Source: JAICJC01 sp963709425 (GTDB lineage: Bacteria; Actinomycetota; Thermoleophilia; Gaiellales; JAICJC01). Taken from it: a DNA stretch of 64,000 bases. The stretch spans positions 661,038-725,037 of the forward strand of contig CAVPWG010000001.1 of NCBI GenBank assembly GCA_963709425.1, given 5' to 3'. Every line of letters begins with the position of its first letter. Within the stretch, counting starts at the first letter, position 1. A program made the translations under genes and the position numbers. Below are positions 43,037 through 52,206 of this stretch, in pieces. The notes under the pieces are model-generated. The model did no database searches, was not told the origin of the DNA, and saw only the letters and a list, made by a program, of their open reading frames with translations.

Positions 43037-44757
43037 TCGCAAACCGCGGCGAGATCGCCGTGCGGATCGCGCGCGCCTGCCGGGAGCTCGGGATCGAGGC
43101 GGTCGCGGCCTACGAGCCGGCCGAGCGCGGTGCGCTGCACGTCGAGGTGGCCGACGCCGCCGTCGAGGTGGCGGGCTACCTCGACGCCGGTGCGCTGGTC
43201 GCGGCCGCGACCGCGGCGGGTGCGGACGCCGTCCACCCCGGATACGGCTTCCTGGCGGAGAGCCCGGAGTTCGCCGAGGCCGTGGCCAGGGCCCGGCTCG
43301 TGTTCGTCGGCCCACCTCCCGCCGCGCTGCGAGCAGCCGGCGACAAAATCGAGGCCCGCCGCCTGGCCGAGGCCGCCGGGATCCCGGTGACGCCGGGCTA
43401 CGCAGGCGTCGACCTCGCCGACGAGACGCTCGAGCAGGAGGCGCTCCTGCTCGGTTTCCCGCTGATGGTGAAGGCGGCCGCCGGCGGCGGCGGCCGCGGG
43501 ATGCGCACGGTGCTCGCGGCGCCGGCGCTCCCCGACGCCATCGCGGCGGCCCGGCGGGAGGCGGCGGCCGCGTTCGGCGATGGGCGTGTCTATCTCGAGC
43601 GGCTCGTCGCAGAGGCCCGGCACGTCGAGGTGCAGGTGCTCGCAGACGCGTACGGCGCCGTGGTCCATCTGGGCGAGCGGGACTGCTCGCTCCAGCGCCG
43701 CCACCAGAAGATCGTCGAGGAAGCGCCGTCGCCGGCGGTCGACCCCGGGCTGCGGGCGGCGCTGGGCCGGGCGGCCGTCGCGCTCGCCCGCGCGGCCGGG
43801 TACGTGGGCGCCGGCACGGTCGAGTTCCTGCTCGGGCCCGACGGCGCCTGGCATTTCCTCGAGCTGAACGCCCGCCTGCAGGTCGAGCACGCCGTCACCG
43901 AGGCGGTCACGGGCGTCGACCTCGTCCGCGCCCAGCTCGCGGTGGCGGCCGGCGAGCCGCTGGAGCTGGAGCAGGACGACGTCGACTGGAACGGCCACGC
44001 GATCGAGTGCCGCCTCTACGCCGAGGATCCGGCGAACGGCTTCCTCCCGGCGGCCGGGCGGCTGCTCGAGCTCGACCTGCCGCGCTGGCCCGGAGTGCGC
44101 ATCGACACGGGCGTGCGTGCCGGCGACGAGGTGGGAGTGCGGTACGACCCGATGCTCGCCAAGGTCATCGCTCACGCCGAGGACCGCGACGCCTGTATCG
44201 ACCGCATGGCCGCGGTGCTCGCGGACACAGCGGTGCTGGGCGTCGCCACAAACCTCGGGTTCCTGCGCTGGGCGCTGCAGCGACCGGCGTTTCGAGCCGG
44301 CGAGGCGGGGACCGACTTCGTCGAGCGCGAGTGGAGTCCCGACCAGGTGCCCGGGCTGCCCGAGGGCGTCCGCCGCGCAGCCGTCGCCCGCCTTCACGCC
44401 GACGGCAGCCCGTGGTTCGAGCTCGGCCCGCCGCAACTCGATGTGCGCGCGGCGGGGGGCTTCGTGCTGCACGAGGGCTGGCAGTTCGCGGTCGGCGGCG
44501 ATGACGAGCCACCCTCGGCCAGCGCGCTGGGGCCGGGGGGCTCGCTGGCCGCGCCCATGCCCGGCGCGGTGGTTCGCGTCGACGTCCACGAGGGCGAGCA
44601 CGTCGCCGAGGGCCAGACGCTGGTCCTGCTGGAGGCCATGAAGATGGAGCTGGCCGTCACGGCGCCGGGCGCGGGCGTCGTGACGGGGGTGCTCGTCGCC
44701 GCCGGGGAGCTCGTGTCGCGTGGGCAGGCGCTCGTCGAGCTGGACGGCGACGGGTGA
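43009..44757 (+). CDS. mccA: Acyl-CoA carboxylase alpha subunit (biotin carboxylase with biotin carrier)
   Basis: This 582-aa protein has biotin carboxylase up to about 440 (IANRGEIAVRIARA, AAAGGGGRGMR, the HVEVQV and NARLQVEHAVTE motifs) and a C-terminal biotinyl domain with biotin lysine in EAMKMELAV. It is shorter than the usual 650-670 residues because the segment between, which docks to the beta subunit, is reduced. It charges biotin for the mccB product. ATG 43009 overlaps the hydratase by 28 nt; the stop overlaps the lyase start. Confidence 0.94.
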   Translation: MGAGLQRVLIANRGEIAVRIARACRELGIEAVAAYEPAERGALHVEVADAAVEVAGYLDAGALVAAATAAGADAVHPGYGFLAESPEFAEAVARARLVFVGPPPAALRAAGDKIEARRLAEAAGIPVTPGYAGVDLADETLEQEALLLGFPLMVKAAAGGGGRGMRTVLAAPALPDAIAAARREAAAAFGDGRVYLERLVAEARHVEVQVLADAYGAVVHLGERDCSLQRRHQKIVEEAPSPAVDPGLRAALGRAAVALARAAGYVGAGTVEFLLGPDGAWHFLELNARLQVEHAVTEAVTGVDLVRAQLAVAAGEPLELEQDDVDWNGHAIECRLYAEDPANGFLPAAGRLLELDLPRWPGVRIDTGVRAGDEVGVRYDPMLAKVIAHAEDRDACIDRMAAVLADTAVLGVATNLGFLRWALQRPAFRAGEAGTDFVEREWSPDQVPGLPEGVRRAAVARLHADGSPWFELGPPQLDVRAAGGFVLHEGWQFAVGGDDEPPSASALGPGGSLAAPMPGAVVRVDVHEGEHVAEGQTLVLLEAMKMELAVTAPGAGVVTGVLVAAGELVSRGQALVELDGDG

Positions 44758-47177
44758 GCGCCGAGCGCGCCACGATCGTCGAGGTGGGGCCGCGCGACGG
44801 CCTCCAGAACGAGGCCAGAACCGTGCCGACGGCCGAGAAGGTGCGCTTCGTCGAGCTCCTCGCCGACGCCGGCCTGCCGGTGGTCGAGGTCACGTCGTTC
44901 GTCTCACCGAGGGCCGTCCCGCAGCTGGCGGACGCCGATGCGGTCCTGCCCGCCGTCCACCGCCGCAAGGGCGTCCGCTATCCGGTGCTCGTCCCGAACG
45001 CGCGCGGCCTGGAGCGGGCCGAGGCGGCCGGCGCCGATGCGATCGCCGTCTTCACCGCCGCATCCGAGGGGTTCGCGCGCGCGAACGTGAACATGACCAT
45101 CGCCGAGTCGCTGGCCGCGTTCGGGCCGGTGCTCGAGCGCGCTCTCGAGGCCGGGATGTGGACGCGCGGGTACGTGTCGACGGCGTTCGGCTGTCCCTAC
45201 GACGGGGCCGTCGCCCCGGAGGCCGTGGCGCGGGTCGCGCGCGAGCTCGCGGCGCTCGGGTGCGACGAGATCTCGATCGGCGACACGATCGGCGTCGCCC
45301 GGCCGGAGCAGGTGCCGGAGGTCGTCGCAGCGGTGACCGGGCACGTGCCGGTCGAGCGGATGGCGCTCCATCTGCACGACACGGGCGGCAGGGCGCTCGA
45401 GAACGTCGCCGCCGGGCTCGGGGCCGGTGTCCGCATCTTCGACTCCTCCGCGGCCGGCCTCGGCGGATGCCCCTTCGCGCCCGGAGCACCGGGCAACGTC
45501 GCGACGGAGGCGCTCGTGCGGTTCCTCGAGCGGGAGGGGCTCGAGACCGGCGTCGACCCCGATGCCGTCGAGCGCGGCCGGGCGCACGGTGCGCGACCGC
45601 CTCGCCGCATGATCCACGAGTCGGTCTACGTGCCGGGCGAGGGCGGCACGCGGATCGCGGTCGATGCCTGGGCTCCCGCGGGCGGCCGCCTGCCGGCCGT
45701 CCTCGTGCAGCACCGCTACTGGCGTGGGGCCGACCTGCGCTGGCCGTTCGGGCGCGGTGGGCCGCGGCCGGGTGCGGCGGCCGCCCGCATGCTGGAGGCC
45801 GGACACGCCGTGGTGGACGTCGACGTCCGCGGCGCCGGGGCGTCGTTCGGCGCCCGGCCCGACGAGTGGCCGCCCGAGGAGGCCGCCGACGCGGCCGCCG
45901 TGCTGGACTGGATCGTCTCGCGGCCGTGGTCGGACGGCCGCGTGGCCGCCGTCGGCATCTCCTACGGCGGAACGGCGGCGCTTCTCCTCGCCGCGCGCGG
46001 CCACCCGGCCCTCCGTGCCGTCGCCGCCCGGTTCTGCTTCTGGGACCTGGCCGACGACCTCGTGCTCCCGGGCGGCGTCCGCAACACCTGGCTGGCCGAG
46101 CGGTGGACGGAGCGGGTCGCCGCGCTCGACCGGGGCCGGCTCCCCATCGGAGGGCCGCGCGCCCGCCTGGCTGTGCGCGGGCCGCGCGCCGTGGCGGGGA
46201 GCCGGCGCGACCTGCGCGCGGCGCTCGCCGAGCACGGCTCGCACAGCTCGGCAGAGCACGGCCGCGCCGTCACCGCCGAGCAGCTCCGGGCGCGGGCGCC
46301 CAGCTCGGCACTCGCCGCGATCCGAGAGTCGGGAATCGCCGTGCACTCGCTGGGCGGGTGGTACGACGGAGCGGCGACCCGGGCGGCGGTCGAGATCCAT
46401 CGCGCGCTCGGCGGCGAGCTCGTCCTCGGCCCGTGGGATCACGGCGGCTACCACGACGTCAGCCCGCACCACGCCTCGGGCGAGATGCGCTTCGACATCG
46501 CCGGCGAGGTGCTCGGCTTCCTCGACCGCGCGTTCGGGACGCCCGCCGCCGTGGCGGTGGCGCCCGTGCGCTACCACGTCGTCGGCGCGGAGCGATGGCG
46601 AACCGCGCCGGCCTGGCCGCCGCCGGGGACGGCCCGCCTGGCGCTCTGCCTCGACGCGGTCGGTGCCCTCTCCGCGGCTCCTCCGGCCACCGGCGCCGAC
46701 GACCACGAGCTCGACCTCGCGGCGTCCTCGGGCGAGCGCACGAGGTGGAGGAGCCAGCTCCAGCCGGCGCCGCCGACGTCATACGCCGGCCGGGCCCCGC
46801 TCGCGTGCTCGTACACCTCGGCGCCGTTCCCCGACGGGCTCGAGATCGCCGGCGAGCCGGTCTGCCTGCTCATGCTCGAGGCCGGAGCCGGCCGTGCCAA
46901 CCTGTTCTGCTACCTCGACGAGATCGCGCCGGACGGGTCGGCGACGTACGTCACCGAGGGCTGCTCGGCGGCCGGCGGCCCGTGGCCCTCGACGGTTCGG
47001 GTCGAGCTCCAGCCGATCGCCTGCCGGATCGAACCCGGAAGCGCGCTTCGCCTGTCCTTCGCCCCGGTCGACGGCGACGTGTTCGACCCTCCGCCGGCCG
47101 GCGGTTCGCGGGTCCGCCTGCTTCGCGGCGGGCCGGAGCCGAGCCGCCTCGAGCTGCCCGTGGTGCCACGCGGCTGA
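44754..47177 (+). CDS. HMG-CoA lyase fused to CocE/NonD hydrolase
   Basis: One uninterrupted 807-codon frame holds two enzymes. Residues 1-285 are a full HMG-CoA lyase: VEVGPRDGLQNE, STAFGCPYDG, and the signature GLGGCPFAPGAPGN with active Cys239; it would split HMG-CoA to acetoacetate and acetyl-CoA. From Met286 a CocE/X-Pro peptidase-type serine hydrolase follows, with Ser403 in VGISYGG, the Asp region GGWYDGA and the His in GPWDHGGYHD, then the jelly-roll C-terminal domain. No ribosome site precedes ATG 45609, so a fusion is favoured over two genes, though internal initiation or an assembly error removing a stop is possible. Confidence 0.85.
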   Translation: MSAERATIVEVGPRDGLQNEARTVPTAEKVRFVELLADAGLPVVEVTSFVSPRAVPQLADADAVLPAVHRRKGVRYPVLVPNARGLERAEAAGADAIAVFTAASEGFARANVNMTIAESLAAFGPVLERALEAGMWTRGYVSTAFGCPYDGAVAPEAVARVARELAALGCDEISIGDTIGVARPEQVPEVVAAVTGHVPVERMALHLHDTGGRALENVAAGLGAGVRIFDSSAAGLGGCPFAPGAPGNVATEALVRFLEREGLETGVDPDAVERGRAHGARPPRRMIHESVYVPGEGGTRIAVDAWAPAGGRLPAVLVQHRYWRGADLRWPFGRGGPRPGAAAARMLEAGHAVVDVDVRGAGASFGARPDEWPPEEAADAAAVLDWIVSRPWSDGRVAAVGISYGGTAALLLAARGHPALRAVAARFCFWDLADDLVLPGGVRNTWLAERWTERVAALDRGRLPIGGPRARLAVRGPRAVAGSRRDLRAALAEHGSHSSAEHGRAVTAEQLRARAPSSALAAIRESGIAVHSLGGWYDGAATRAAVEIHRALGGELVLGPWDHGGYHDVSPHHASGEMRFDIAGEVLGFLDRAFGTPAAVAVAPVRYHVVGAERWRTAPAWPPPGTARLALCLDAVGALSAAPPATGADDHELDLAASSGERTRWRSQLQPAPPTSYAGRAPLACSYTSAPFPDGLEIAGEPVCLLMLEAGAGRANLFCYLDEIAPDGSATYVTEGCSAAGGPWPSTVRVELQPIACRIEPGSALRLSFAPVDGDVFDPPPAGGSRVRLLRGGPEPSRLELPVVPRG

Positions 47178-47267
47178 CCTGCTCAAGGTTGCGTCTCGCA
47201 TGCCGATGTTCCGCTGAGGCGCCCGGACGAGGTGCGCCCATTTCGACCATTTCTTCCGGAGGCATCA

Positions 47268-47954
47268 ATGCGGCGACTCGGACAGGCAATCGGAATCTTC
47301 GGCGTGGCGATCGCTGCGGCGGCGTGCGGCTCTTCGGGGAGCGGGACCCTCCCGTCGGCTCCGGCCGCGCCGCTTCAAAGCGCCGCCGCCGACCACATGC
47401 GCCTCAACATGATGCGCCTGCGTTTGGACGACCTCGGCCCGAACTGGCGCCGCGAGGCTCCCGCGTTGCAGTCGAACGACGCCTCGAAGTGCGACCCGCA
47501 TCCCCATGGCGTGAAGATCACCGCCGGCAGCTGGAAAAGCCGCGGCGTCTCATACGCCTACGGCACGACTGCGCAGATCCACTCCGATGCGATCGTCTTC
47601 GCCACGCCGGCCGACGCCCAGAAGACGGTCGCGGCCTACATGGCGCCGAGCGTCGTCCGGTGCCTGTCGCGGGAGCTCCGGAAGGAGGTCCACTCCTCCG
47701 AGAGCGTCAAGCTGCTCGGTATCACGACGAGCGTGCTTCGGCGGCATCGCGTCGCCGACGAGCTGTCGGGCTTCCGCGTCACGCTCAACCTCGCCAAGGG
47801 CAACCATGTCTTCAAGTTCTTCGTCGACGGCTTCATGGTCCGGCAGGACCGCGCGGTCGCCGAGTTCTCCTACCTGAACGCGTTCCAGCCGGCGCCGACC
47901 AGCACCGAGTACACGCTCGCCATGGCGATCGCCCAGCGCGGCGCGCTCGGCTAA
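47268..47954 (+). CDS. Putative lipoprotein
   Basis: The 228-aa precursor has a signal peptide and a lipobox ending AAAC (Cys20), then a Ser/Gly linker and a soluble domain with two likely disulfide cysteines (KCDPH near 79 and RCLSRE). A strong CCGGAGG ribosome site precedes ATG 47268. I do not recognise the domain; it is probably an exported, membrane-tethered protein of unknown function. A perfect hairpin follows the stop. Confidence 0.8.
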   Translation: MRRLGQAIGIFGVAIAAAACGSSGSGTLPSAPAAPLQSAAADHMRLNMMRLRLDDLGPNWRREAPALQSNDASKCDPHPHGVKITAGSWKSRGVSYAYGTTAQIHSDAIVFATPADAQKTVAAYMAPSVVRCLSRELRKEVHSSESVKLLGITTSVLRRHRVADELSGFRVTLNLAKGNHVFKFFVDGFMVRQDRAVAEFSYLNAFQPAPTSTEYTLAMAIAQRGALG

Positions 47955-47955
47955 C

Positions 47956-47982
47956 CGTGGGGGAACCCGGGGTTCCCCCACG
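47956..47982 (+). terminator. Perfect 13-bp hairpin after the lipoprotein gene
   Basis: CGTGGGGGAACCC and GGGTTCCCCCACG pair fully around a single G, beginning 2 nt after the stop codon. No T-run follows, so it may be a Rho-independent-like terminator typical of GC-rich genomes, or another dispersed hairpin. Confidence 0.55.
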
Positions 47983-48277
47983 AGCCCCTCCTTAACGGGT
48001 GGCGGAGTGTTTGGGGGTGCTCCGGCGAAGAGCGCGGTCTCCGCCGGAGCTCCGGCCGCCTGGTCACGTGACCGCGCACATCATCGGGTCTGACCCCGTT
48101 GTTGCGTGAGCCCAACTCGGCCGACGGGACCTAAGCACCCACCCGGGGGTTCGCGTGGATCATCCGGGCCTGACCCGGATCCTTAGCGCATGACCGACGC
48201 AAGCGTGGTGCCAGAGAGATGGACAAGTTCGGTTCGGATGCCTCGGCCGCATACAGGCCGGACGCGAGAAGGGTCGT
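47983..48277. repeat. Hairpin-rich intergenic stretch
   Basis: No gene is evident here. The stretch holds four inverted repeats: GCTCCGGCG/CGCCGGAGC (48019-48027 and 48042-48050), the palindrome GGTCACGTGACC (48062-48073), CGGGTCTGACCCCG (48085-48098) and ATCCGGG-CCTGA-CCCGGAT (48162-48180). The last two share the GGGTC/GACCC core of hairpins in trpF and at 60.2 kb. Confidence 0.6.
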
Positions 48278-48460
48278 GTGGTCGAGGTTGTTGATGACTC
48301 CGACAGCACCGGCGGCTATCTGATCTTCACCTATGCGGATGAGAACCGGGCGCCCGAGGTCTTCGACGCATGGGTTGAGACCCGCGCCGACGTGGCTGCG
48401 TGTTTCGCCGAATGCAACTGGACGATCCGGTGGCTCGATGCCGACCCGCCGAAACCCTGA
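48278..48460 (+). CDS. Small hypothetical protein or gene remnant (60 aa)
   Basis: The frame ends FDAWVETRADVAACFAECNW and a few residues more, with coding-like composition. It stays open upstream to 48194 (…VRFGCLGRIQAGREKGR) without ATG, GTG or TTG before 48278, so either GTG 48278 starts it or it is the remnant of a longer gene. It lies between REP-like hairpins at 48162-48180 and 48467-48477. Function unrecognised. Confidence 0.4.
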   Translation: MVEVVDDSDSTGGYLIFTYADENRAPEVFDAWVETRADVAACFAECNWTIRWLDADPPKP

Positions 48461-48466
48461 AAAAAC

Positions 48467-48477
48467 GGGTCTGACCC
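48467..48477. repeat. REP-like hairpin core
   Basis: GGGTCTGACCC lies 6 nt after the small ORF stop and 7 nt before the end of the cyclophilin gene. It has the same core as the hairpin at 48085-48098. Confidence 0.5.
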
Positions 48478-48484
48478 TGACCTT

Positions 48485-48949
48485 TCAGGCTGAGTCCGAG
48501 ATCGTGACGCTGTCCATCGTGACCGGGTCGCGTGGCCGGTCATGGCCGTCGCGATCGACCGCACTGATGGCGTCGACCACGTCCTGGCCTCCGGTGACCT
48601 GCCCGAACGCGGTGTGCTTGCCGTCGAGCCACGGCGTCGCGTCGGCGGTCACGATGAAGAACTGGCTGCCGTTCGTGTTCGGGCCGGCGTTCGCCATGGC
48701 GAGCGTGCCACGGACGATGGCGCGGTCGTTGAACTCGTCCTCGAACTTGTAGCCGGCGTCGCCCGTGCCGTCTCCACGCGGGCACCCGCCCTGGATCATG
48801 AAGTCGGGGATGACGCGGTGGAAGACGAGGCCGTCGTAGAACCCGTTCCCGGCCAGCTGTGCGAAGTTCTCGACGGTCTTCGGCGCGTCCTCGGCAAAGA
48901 GCTCGAGCTCGATCGCGCCCATGCTGGTGTGAATCGTGGCAGTGGACAT
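48485..48949 (-). CDS. Peptidyl-prolyl cis-trans isomerase, cyclophilin type
   Basis: This 154-aa cytoplasmic cyclophilin has FHRVIPDFMIQGG (catalytic Arg and Phe/Met pocket), GTLAMANAGPNTNGSQFFI and WLDGKHTAFGQV, all active-site segments. There is no signal peptide. ATG 48949 has TAGTCT 6 nt upstream, a leaderless-type promoter. Confidence 0.95.
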   Translation of the reverse strand: MSTATIHTSMGAIELELFAEDAPKTVENFAQLAGNGFYDGLVFHRVIPDFMIQGGCPRGDGTGDAGYKFEDEFNDRAIVRGTLAMANAGPNTNGSQFFIVTADATPWLDGKHTAFGQVTGGQDVVDAISAVDRDGHDRPRDPVTMDSVTISDSA

Positions 48950-48966
48950 GGCCGCAGACTAATGGA

Positions 48967-51900
48967 TCAACGGGCGGCCCTCTCCATCGCGGGCGCCGCT
49001 CCCATTCGGGCGAAGACGACCCTCGCCGCCTCGGCGTCGCCGCCGATCTCGAGGCAGCGGGCGTGCTCGAATTCGCACCCCAGCTGCGCGAACGCCTCGG
49101 TCGCCCGGGCCAGGGCATCCTCGTCGCCGGCGATGCCCCGGGCGCGGTCGACCTGGGCCGTGACCCGCGGGAGCTCGGCGACGCCCGGGAGCGCGGCGAT
49201 GTCGTCGAGCGCCGCGTCGAAGTCGTCCCAGCGGCCGAGGACGGCCAGCGACTCGGCCCTGATCGCGCGCGCCCACGGCCGCAGGAACGGCAGCCCGGTG
49301 GAGCGCTCGAGCGCCAGCTCGGCCTCGCCCGCGCCGAGGAGCGCATGGGCCAGCACGAGGTCGAAGTGCGGGTTCGACCCCGGCAGCCGCCGCTCGAGCC
49401 GGTCGGACGCCTCGGTCTCGCCCCGGAGCGTGTGGATGGCGGCGACGACGCCGAGCATCCGCCCGGGCCGCGACTGGCGGGCTCGGCGGCCGTCCATGTC
49501 AGTGCCGCGCAACACGCCGAGGAACCGCTCGTAGGTCCTGATCGCCTCGTCCCACTTGTCCCACCAGAAGAGCGCGTCGACCTTGCTCCGCGCCGGCCAG
49601 GCGACCCAGCGGTTGTCGCTGCCCGCGCCGAGCTCATCGCCGAGGTCGGCGGCGGCGACCGCCCCGGCGAAATCGCCACGCGCCGTCCGGGTGCGCGCCA
49701 CCGAGGAGCAGACGTCCATCTGCTCCTCGCGTGACGGAAGGGATCGCACGAGCGCCAGCCGGCGCTCGTCCATCTCGAGCGCTTCCGCATACCGGCCCAC
49801 GGACTGAAGCAGCACCGACCGCGCGTCGAGGGCGGCCGAGACGATGGCCGGCCGGCCGAGGCCCTCCGTCAGCTCGAGCGCGCGGTCGGCGACGGCCAGG
49901 GCCGCCTCCTGGGGCGGTACGGTCGTCTCCACCCGGTACACGAGCAGGGCCTTTGCGATCAGGAGACGGGCCTCGGTGAGCACCGACCCGGCGGCGCGGG
50001 CCTCCTCAAGGCCGGTTTCGATCTCGGCGGCGACGCGCTCTTGATCGGGCGTCGAGACCAGCGATCCCTGCCACCGGGTCGGCAGGTCGACCCACTTCCA
50101 GCGGAGGCGAGCCGTGTCGACCGGCCCGAGCCGGGCGGCGGTCCCGAGCTCGAGGGCGTCGAGGTAGGCCGCGCGGGCGTCGTCGAGGTGCTCCGCCATC
50201 CAGTGCGCGTCGCCGGCCGCCTCGGCCGCCAGCGCGCGCTCGTGGTCGGAGTCCGCGAGCTGGCGCGCCAGCACCGCGTTCCGCAGGGCCAGGCCGTGGG
50301 CCTCGACGCTCCGCGCCTCCTGCGCCGCCTGGAGGAGCGCGCGCACGGCGGGCGCGCGGGCCGCCGTCTCGCCGAGCGTCGCCGCCGCCGCGTAGTGCCC
50401 GGCGACGACCTGGCAGCCCGTCTCGGGGGAGCGCTCGAGCTCCTCCGCCAGCCGCAGGTGCAGGCGGGCGCGCTCCACACGTGGAATCGACTCATACGCC
50501 ACGTCGCGGATCAGCGCGTGCTTGAAGCTGTGGCGGCCGCCGCCGCGGTGGTGCACGAGGTCGCGCTCGACCAGGTTGCGAAGGCGGCCCGTCGGCCCCC
50601 GGCCGCCGTCCTCGAGGAGCGGCTCGAGCTGCTCGAGCGTGAAGCTGCGGCCGACCACCGCGGCCCGCTGGAGGAGCCGCTTGTCGTCGAGGTCCAGCAG
50701 GTCGAGCCGGGCCGCGATCACGCCCTGCACCGTCTCGGGCACCCGGTCGCCGGCTCCTTCGCCGCTCATCGCCAGGATCTCCTCGAGGAAGAACGGGTTG
50801 CCCCCGGCCAGCTCGACGACGCTCGGCGGCGGGTCCGCCGAGGCCGCGAGCGCCGTCGCCAGCCGGCGCATGTCGTCCGCGTCCAGCGCCTCGAGCGTGA
50901 CGGTCGTCTCGTTGCGCATGCCCGAGCCCCAGCCCGGGTGGCTGACGTAGAGCTCGGCGCGCGCCGCGCACACGACCACGAGCGGGACCCGCACGTCGCC
51001 GGCAACGATCGACGCGATCAGCTCCAGCAGCGCCGGCTCGGCCCAGTGGGCGTCCTCGATGACAAGCAGCGTGGGCTGCCGGGCGGCCATCCGTAGGAGC
51101 AGGTTCCGCCAGGCGTCGCGGCCGCGGTCACCCGGCTCGTCGTCTCCGGCCGGCTGGATCCGCTCGCCGCCGACAAACCGCAGGAGCTCGGCGATCTGCT
51201 CGTCGCTGCCCTCGGGCAGGATCGCCTGGAGCTGGCCCCTGACGCGGGCCCGGATCTCCTCGCGGCTGGCGTCCGTGCGCACGGCCGCCGCGCGCAGGAG
51301 CAGATCGCGCAGCGGCGCGTACGGCCCGCCCTCGCCGTACGGCAGGCAGCGACCGACCCACACGGCGGGCGGCTCCTCGGATCGCCGCAGCTCGACGACC
51401 GCCTCCTCGATGAGCCGCGACTTCCCGATCCCGGCCTCGCCGATCAGCGTGAGGAGATGGGCGCGCGAGTGCTCGACAGCGCGCTCCACCACCGACCGGA
51501 TCAGCGTCAGCTCGACCTCCCGGCCGACGAACGGGCCGTACGGGCGCCGTCGCCTCCGGTACGCGCCCGCCGGGGCGAACCGCTCGACCGCATACGCCGT
51601 GACCGGCCCGGTGCGGCCGCGGACCGCGAGCGACCGCGGCGCCACCATGCGCACGAGCGGCTCGACCGCCCGGAACGTCCGCTCGCCGACGAGCACCTCG
51701 CCGGGCTCGGCGGCCTGTTGGAGCCGGGCCGCCAGATTGACGGCCTCGCCGGTCACGAGGAAGTCACGGCCCGGCGTCGTCCCGGTCACCACGAGCCCGG
51801 TGTTGACGCCGATCCGGAGCACCAACGGCACCGCCCGCCGCTCGGCGACCGCCGCGAGCCGAGAGCGCATGAGCAGCGCCGCCCGCACCGCCCGCTCGGC

Positions 51901-52206
51901 GTCGTCCTCATGCGCCACCGGCACGCCGAAGACCGCCATCACCGCGTCGCCGATGAATTTCTCCACGGTGCCGCCGTACGCCTCGGCGCACCGGGCGAGC
52001 GTGACGTAGACATCGCCGAGGAGGTCGCGCAGCTCCTCGGCGTCCATCTGCGAGGCGAGCTCGGTCGAGCCCGCCAGGTCGGCGAACACGACGGTGGCCA
52101 GCTTTCGCTCGGTCGCATCGCCGCCGCCCAGCGGACGGCCGCAGCTGGGGCAGAAACGGGCGCCCTCAGGTGCGACCGTGCCGCAGGCGGGGCAACGCGT
52201 CGTCAG
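48967..52206 (-). CDS. Zinc-ribbon / class III nucleotide cyclase / ATPase / TPR regulator
   Basis: About 1079 residues. A double-CxxC zinc ribbon (Cys5, Cys8, Cys19, Cys22) is followed by a class III cyclase domain with metal aspartates Asp43 (VFADLAGST) and Asp87 (KFIGDAVMAVFG) and the VNLAARL motif. An AAA/STAND ATPase (Walker A GEAGIGKSRL, Walker B-like LLVIEDAHWAEP) comes next, then a long TPR-like helical region. The start is taken as CTG 52206, because it overlaps the upstream TGA in CTGA and GGGAG lies 7 nt before it; no ATG, GTG or TTG fits. The cyclase residues look competent. Target unknown. Confidence 0.85.
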   Translation of the reverse strand: MTTRCPACGTVAPEGARFCPSCGRPLGGGDATERKLATVVFADLAGSTELASQMDAEELRDLLGDVYVTLARCAEAYGGTVEKFIGDAVMAVFGVPVAHEDDAERAVRAALLMRSRLAAVAERRAVPLVLRIGVNTGLVVTGTTPGRDFLVTGEAVNLAARLQQAAEPGEVLVGERTFRAVEPLVRMVAPRSLAVRGRTGPVTAYAVERFAPAGAYRRRRRPYGPFVGREVELTLIRSVVERAVEHSRAHLLTLIGEAGIGKSRLIEEAVVELRRSEEPPAVWVGRCLPYGEGGPYAPLRDLLLRAAAVRTDASREEIRARVRGQLQAILPEGSDEQIAELLRFVGGERIQPAGDDEPGDRGRDAWRNLLLRMAARQPTLLVIEDAHWAEPALLELIASIVAGDVRVPLVVVCAARAELYVSHPGWGSGMRNETTVTLEALDADDMRRLATALAASADPPPSVVELAGGNPFFLEEILAMSGEGAGDRVPETVQGVIAARLDLLDLDDKRLLQRAAVVGRSFTLEQLEPLLEDGGRGPTGRLRNLVERDLVHHRGGGRHSFKHALIRDVAYESIPRVERARLHLRLAEELERSPETGCQVVAGHYAAAATLGETAARAPAVRALLQAAQEARSVEAHGLALRNAVLARQLADSDHERALAAEAAGDAHWMAEHLDDARAAYLDALELGTAARLGPVDTARLRWKWVDLPTRWQGSLVSTPDQERVAAEIETGLEEARAAGSVLTEARLLIAKALLVYRVETTVPPQEAALAVADRALELTEGLGRPAIVSAALDARSVLLQSVGRYAEALEMDERRLALVRSLPSREEQMDVCSSVARTRTARGDFAGAVAAADLGDELGAGSDNRWVAWPARSKVDALFWWDKWDEAIRTYERFLGVLRGTDMDGRRARQSRPGRMLGVVAAIHTLRGETEASDRLERRLPGSNPHFDLVLAHALLGAGEAELALERSTGLPFLRPWARAIRAESLAVLGRWDDFDAALDDIAALPGVAELPRVTAQVDRARGIAGDEDALARATEAFAQLGCEFEHARCLEIGGDAEAARVVFARMGAAPAMERAAR

